This document shows positions 60,951 to 64,000 of a stretch of DNA of 64,000 nt, piece by piece (within the stretch, counting starts at the first letter, position 1; every line of letters begins with the position of its first letter). The position numbers were made by a program, and so were the translations under genes. The DNA comes from Zoroaster sp. YZ-2022 (lineage: Eukaryota > Echinodermata > Asteroidea > Forcipulatida > Zoroasteridae): the NCBI GenBank assembly GCA_029582265.1, contig CM055837.1, forward strand, positions 2,961,148 to 3,025,147. The letters are read 5' to 3'. Under the pieces are notes generated by a model that was not told the DNA's origin, did no database searches, and worked only from the letters and a program-made list of their open reading frames with translations.

Positions 60951-61810
60951 ACAAATTAGTTACTTTGATATCGCATTTTTAGCATCGCGGGATTTCAATT
61001 TTGTGTACAATGCAATGGGGACATATATATCTGGGCAGCGCTGGGAATTAGGGGGGGTGAAATCTCGCGCGCACATCCCTGATCTCGCGATATTTGACGT
61101 GTTAAAAATGGTTATTTAATGATGACTAAAATTTTAACAATTTAAAATTCTATATTTTTAAGGGAAGTCAAACCTTCCTAAAACTACCCATTTCTGAACA
61201 TAAAATATTAAGGATTAACAAATTAGTTACTTTGATATCGCATTTTTAGCATCGCGGGATTTCAATTTTGTGTACAAAGCAATGGGGACATATATATCTG
61301 GGCAGCGCTGGGAATTAGGGGGGTTGAAATCTCGCGCGCACATCCCTGATCTCGCGATATTTGACGTGTTAAAAATGGTTATTTAATGATGACTAAAATT
61401 TTAACAATTTAAAATTCTATATTTTTAAGGGAAGTCAAACCTTCCTAAAACTACCCATTTCTGAACATAAAATGTTAAGGATTAACAAATTAGTTACTTT
61501 GATATCGCATTTTTAGCATCGCGAGATTTCAATTTTGTGTACAAAGCAATGGGGACATATATATCTGGGCAGCGCTGGGAATTGGGGGGTGAAATCTCGC
61601 GCACATCCCTGATCTCGCGATATTTGACGTGTTAAAAATGGTTATTTAATGATGACTAAAATTTTAACAATTTAAAATTCTATATTTTTAAGGGAAGTCA
61701 AACCTTCCTAAAACTACCCATTTCTGAACATAAAATATTAAGGATTAACAAATTAGTTACTTTGATATCGCATTTTTAGCATCCCTGGATTTCAATTTTG
61801 TGTACAAAGC
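60951..61810. repeat. 265-bp tandem repeat, three copies plus a broken fourth
   Basis: Unit ACAAATTAGTTACTTTGATA, TCGCATTTTTAGCATCGCGG, GGGCAGCGCTGGGAATTAGG, TCTCGCGCGCACATCCCTGA, AAGGGAAGTCAAACCTTCCT. The fourth copy stops at ACAAAGCAAT, where the CCCCGCCT array begins. Confidence 0.96.
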
Positions 61811-63418
61811 AATCGCTCTCCCCCTCTCCTCCCCGCTCTCCCCGCCTCCCCGCCTCCCCGCTCTCCCGCCTCCCCGCTCTCCCCGCCTCCCCGCCTCCCC
61901 ACTCCCCGCCTTCCCCGCCTCCCGCCTCCCCGCCTCCCCGCCTCCCCGCCTCGCCTCGCCTCCCGCTCTCCCCGCCTCCCGCCTCCCGCCTTCCCCGCCT
62001 CCCCGCTCTCCCCGCCTCCCCGCCTCCCCGCTCTCCCCGCCTCCCCGCCTCCCCGCCTCCCCGCCTCGCCTCCCCGCCTCCCCGCTCTCCCCGCTCTCCC
62101 CGCCTCCCCGCCTCCCCGCTCTCCCCTGCCTCCCCGCCTCCCCGCTCTCCCCGCCTCCCCGCTCTCCCCGCCTCCGCCTCCCGCCTCCCCGCTCTCCCCG
62201 CCTCCTCCCGCTCTCCCCGCCTCCCCGCCTCTCCCGCCTCCCCTCTCCCCGCCTCCCCGCCTCCCCGCCTCCCCGCCTCCCCGCTCTCCCCGCCTCCCCG
62301 CTCTCCCCGCCTCCCCGCTCTCCCCGCCTCCCGCCTCCCCGCCTCCCCGCCTCCCGCCCGCCTCCCCGCCTCTGCCTCCCCGCCTCCCGCTCTCCCGCCT
62401 CCCCCGCCTCCCCGCCTCCCCGCTCTCCCGCTCTCCCGCTCTCCCCTCTCCCCGCCTCCCCGCTCTCCTCGCCTCCCCGCCTCTCCACTCCCCGCCTCCC
62501 CGCTCTCCCCGCCTCCCGCCTCCTGCCTCCCCGCCTTCCCCGCCTCCCCCGCCTCCCCGCCTCCCAGCCTCCCGCCTCCCGCCTCCCCGCCTCCCCGCCT
62601 CCCCGCCTCCCCGCCTCCCCGCCTCCCGCTCTCCCCGCTCTCCCGCTCTCCCCGCCTCCCCGCCTCCCGCTCTCCCGCTCTCCCGCCTCCCCGCCTCCCC
62701 GCCTCCCCGCCTCCCGCCTCCCCGCCTCCCCGCCTCCCCGCCTCCCCGCCTCTCCCCGCCTCCCCGCCTCCCCGCCTCCCCGCCTCCCCGCCTCCCCGCC
62801 TCCCGCCTCCCCGCCTCCCCGCCTCCCCCGCCTCCCCGCCTCCCCGCCTCCCCGCCTCCCGCCTCCCCGCCTCCCCGCCTCCCCGCCTCCCCGCCTCCCC
62901 GCTCTCCCGCTCTCCCGCCTCCCCGCTCTCCCCCGCCTCCCGCCTCCCCGCCTCCCCGCCTCCCGCCTCCCCGCCTCCCCGCTCTCCCCCGCTCTCCCCG
63001 CCTCCCCGCCTCCCCGCCTCCCGCTCTCCCCGCCTCCCCGCCTCCCCGCCTCCCCGCTCTCCCGCTCTCCCCGCCTCTCCCCCGCCTCCCCGCCTCCCCG
63101 CCTCCCCGCCTCCCGCCTCCCCGCCTCCCCGCCTCCCCGCCTCCCGCCTCTGCCTCCCCGCTCTCCCCGCCTCCGCCTCCCGCCTCCCCGCCTCCCGCCT
63201 CCCCGCTCTCCCCGCTCTCCCCGCTCCCCGCTCTCCCCGCTCTCCCGCCTCCCCGCTCTCCCGCTCTCCCCGCCTCCCCGCTCTCCCCGCTCTCCCCGCT
63301 CTCCCCGCTCTTCCCGCTCTCCCCGCCTCCCCGCCTCCCCGCCTCCCCGCCTCCCCGCCTCCCCGCCTCTCCCGCCTCCCCGCTCTCCCCCCGCTCTCCC
63401 CCCGCTCTCCCCCGCTCC
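61811..63418. repeat. 1.6-kb CCCCGCCT/CCCCGCTCT minisatellite, strand-asymmetric
   Basis: About 200 units of CTCCCCGC with CTCT and CCT variants. The plus strand is almost free of A and the minus strand almost free of T. Long open frames of up to 577 codons exist in three frames of both strands only because the repeat lacks stop codons; they are Pro/Ser/Leu/Arg or Gly/Arg/Glu low complexity and are not genes. Confidence 0.97.
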
Positions 63419-63469
63419 GGGAGAAAAACAAATACTTTATTATGCTACTTTGCCTTGACTGTGGACTCA

Positions 63470-63555
63470 CGACCGCTACGGGTCTCGAACCCATCTGGGG
63501 TATCTTCAGTTTCTATTTCACAGTGATTTAAGCAATTGAGCCACTTCTTCTGCCC
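63470..63555 (-). tRNA. tRNA-like sequence, degenerate
   Basis: Minus strand AGTGGCTCAATTGCTTAAAT (box A-like) and ATGGGTTCGAGACCCGT (T arm with box B). The cloverleaf is imperfect; a tRNA-derived SINE head is as likely as a gene. Confidence 0.4.
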
Positions 63556-63660
63556 ACCACCGCCCCAAAAATGCTAATATATAAACCTCAAAGTCTATAC
63601 TTTAGCACCCTCTATCTCGAAGTCGTCTCATGGAATATGGACTTATGCAATTATTTTAAG

Positions 63661-64000
63661 CACAGCAAGTGGTCTAGTGGATAAGACTCTTGACTAATAA
63701 GTGAGAGGTCCTGAGTTCAAGCCCAGTGTTTTTTTATTTTTATTCTGACTGATGTCATTCTAAGGTTTATATCTAAGGTTTATAATTAAACTCAAACGCA
63801 TTTGTACCAACTACAGCAAGTGGTCTAGTGGATACTAATGTTGACTTGTAAGCAAGAGGTCCTAGGTTCAAACCCAGTGTAAATATTTTGTGTGTGACTA
63901 GGACTGATGTCATTCTAATTAATTAAACTGAAACGCTATTACCTTAAGCGCAGCTAGTGGTCTAGTGGATAAGAGTCTTGACTTGTAAGTAGGAAGTCAT
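63661..64000 (+). repeat. Tandem tRNA-like units (three, last one cut by the window end)
   Basis: GCAAGTGGTCTAGTGGATAA (box A) and GAGTTCAAGCCCAGT or AGGTTCAAACCCAGT (box B) recur with starts at about 63662, 63813 and 63949. The spacers share GACTGATGTCATTCTAA. The anticodon loops would be CTAATAA and CTTGTAA. Acceptor stems pair poorly, so these look like tandem tRNA-derived repeats rather than functional tRNA genes. Confidence 0.6.

Noticed and set aside
61776..63531. Very long open frames (up to 577 codons) on both strands, Pro/Ser/Arg- or Gly/Arg/Glu-rich
   Set aside because: They are translations of the CCCCGCCT minisatellite, open in several frames at once because the repeat contains no stop codon; no start context, domain or splice structure.

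Overview
The window is metazoan nuclear DNA. It is AT-rich and intron-rich, and about two thirds of it is intergenic or intronic repeats. Six protein-coding genes can be assembled exon by exon from conserved protein motifs and matching splice phases. They are a Hippo-pathway LATS/Warts kinase 3' end (+), NDUFAF4 (-), NUS1 (-), a DUSP14-type dual-specificity phosphatase (+), spermine synthase SMS (-) and an SRSF7/9G8-type SR splicing factor with a zinc knuckle (-). The gene set, the U12-type introns and the transposon content (hammerhead-bearing Penelope-like element, tRNA-Leu-headed SINEs, many TTAA-flanked miniature elements, hAT elements) suggest a marine invertebrate, perhaps a non-vertebrate deuterostome such as an echinoderm. 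The species assignment is inference.

Layout: 1-3313 holds the last four coding exons of LATS, followed by about 7 kb of 3' flank with dispersed miniature elements. NDUFAF4 spans 10270-17076; its large intron holds a 1.8 kb 59/60-bp satellite and a 2.6 kb hAT element with a nested Harbinger-like element. 17.1-22.8 kb is repeat-filled intergenic DNA. NUS1 spans 22794-30161, with a 77-bp satellite in its last intron and a long-TIR transposon in its first. NUS1 and DUSP (31236-31781) are divergent, about 1.1 kb apart. 31.8-37.9 kb is again repeats. SMS occupies 37896-48676 (10 coding exons) and carries a three-level nested insertion ending in a 4.1 kb Penelope-like retroelement. 48.7-52.8 kb is intergenic. 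SRSF7-like spans 52829-57619. From 58 kb to the end the window is tandem DNA: a 211-bp array, a 265-bp array, a 1.6 kb CCCCGCCT array and a tandem set of tRNA-like units.

The genes have unrelated housekeeping roles (growth control, complex I assembly, dolichol synthesis, phosphatase signalling, polyamine synthesis, splicing) and there is no operon-like logic. The most interesting signals are: two U12-type introns (one AT-AC, one GT-AG) with near-perfect consensus in SMS; hammerhead-ribozyme motifs in the Penelope-like element, whose 14-bp target duplications can be read directly; four families of TTAA-flanked miniature elements that share one terminus but have unrelated interiors, each present exactly twice; and tandem duplications that copied genuine splice donors in SRSF7 and SMS. 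No CRISPR, prokaryotic or viral gene cassette was seen.
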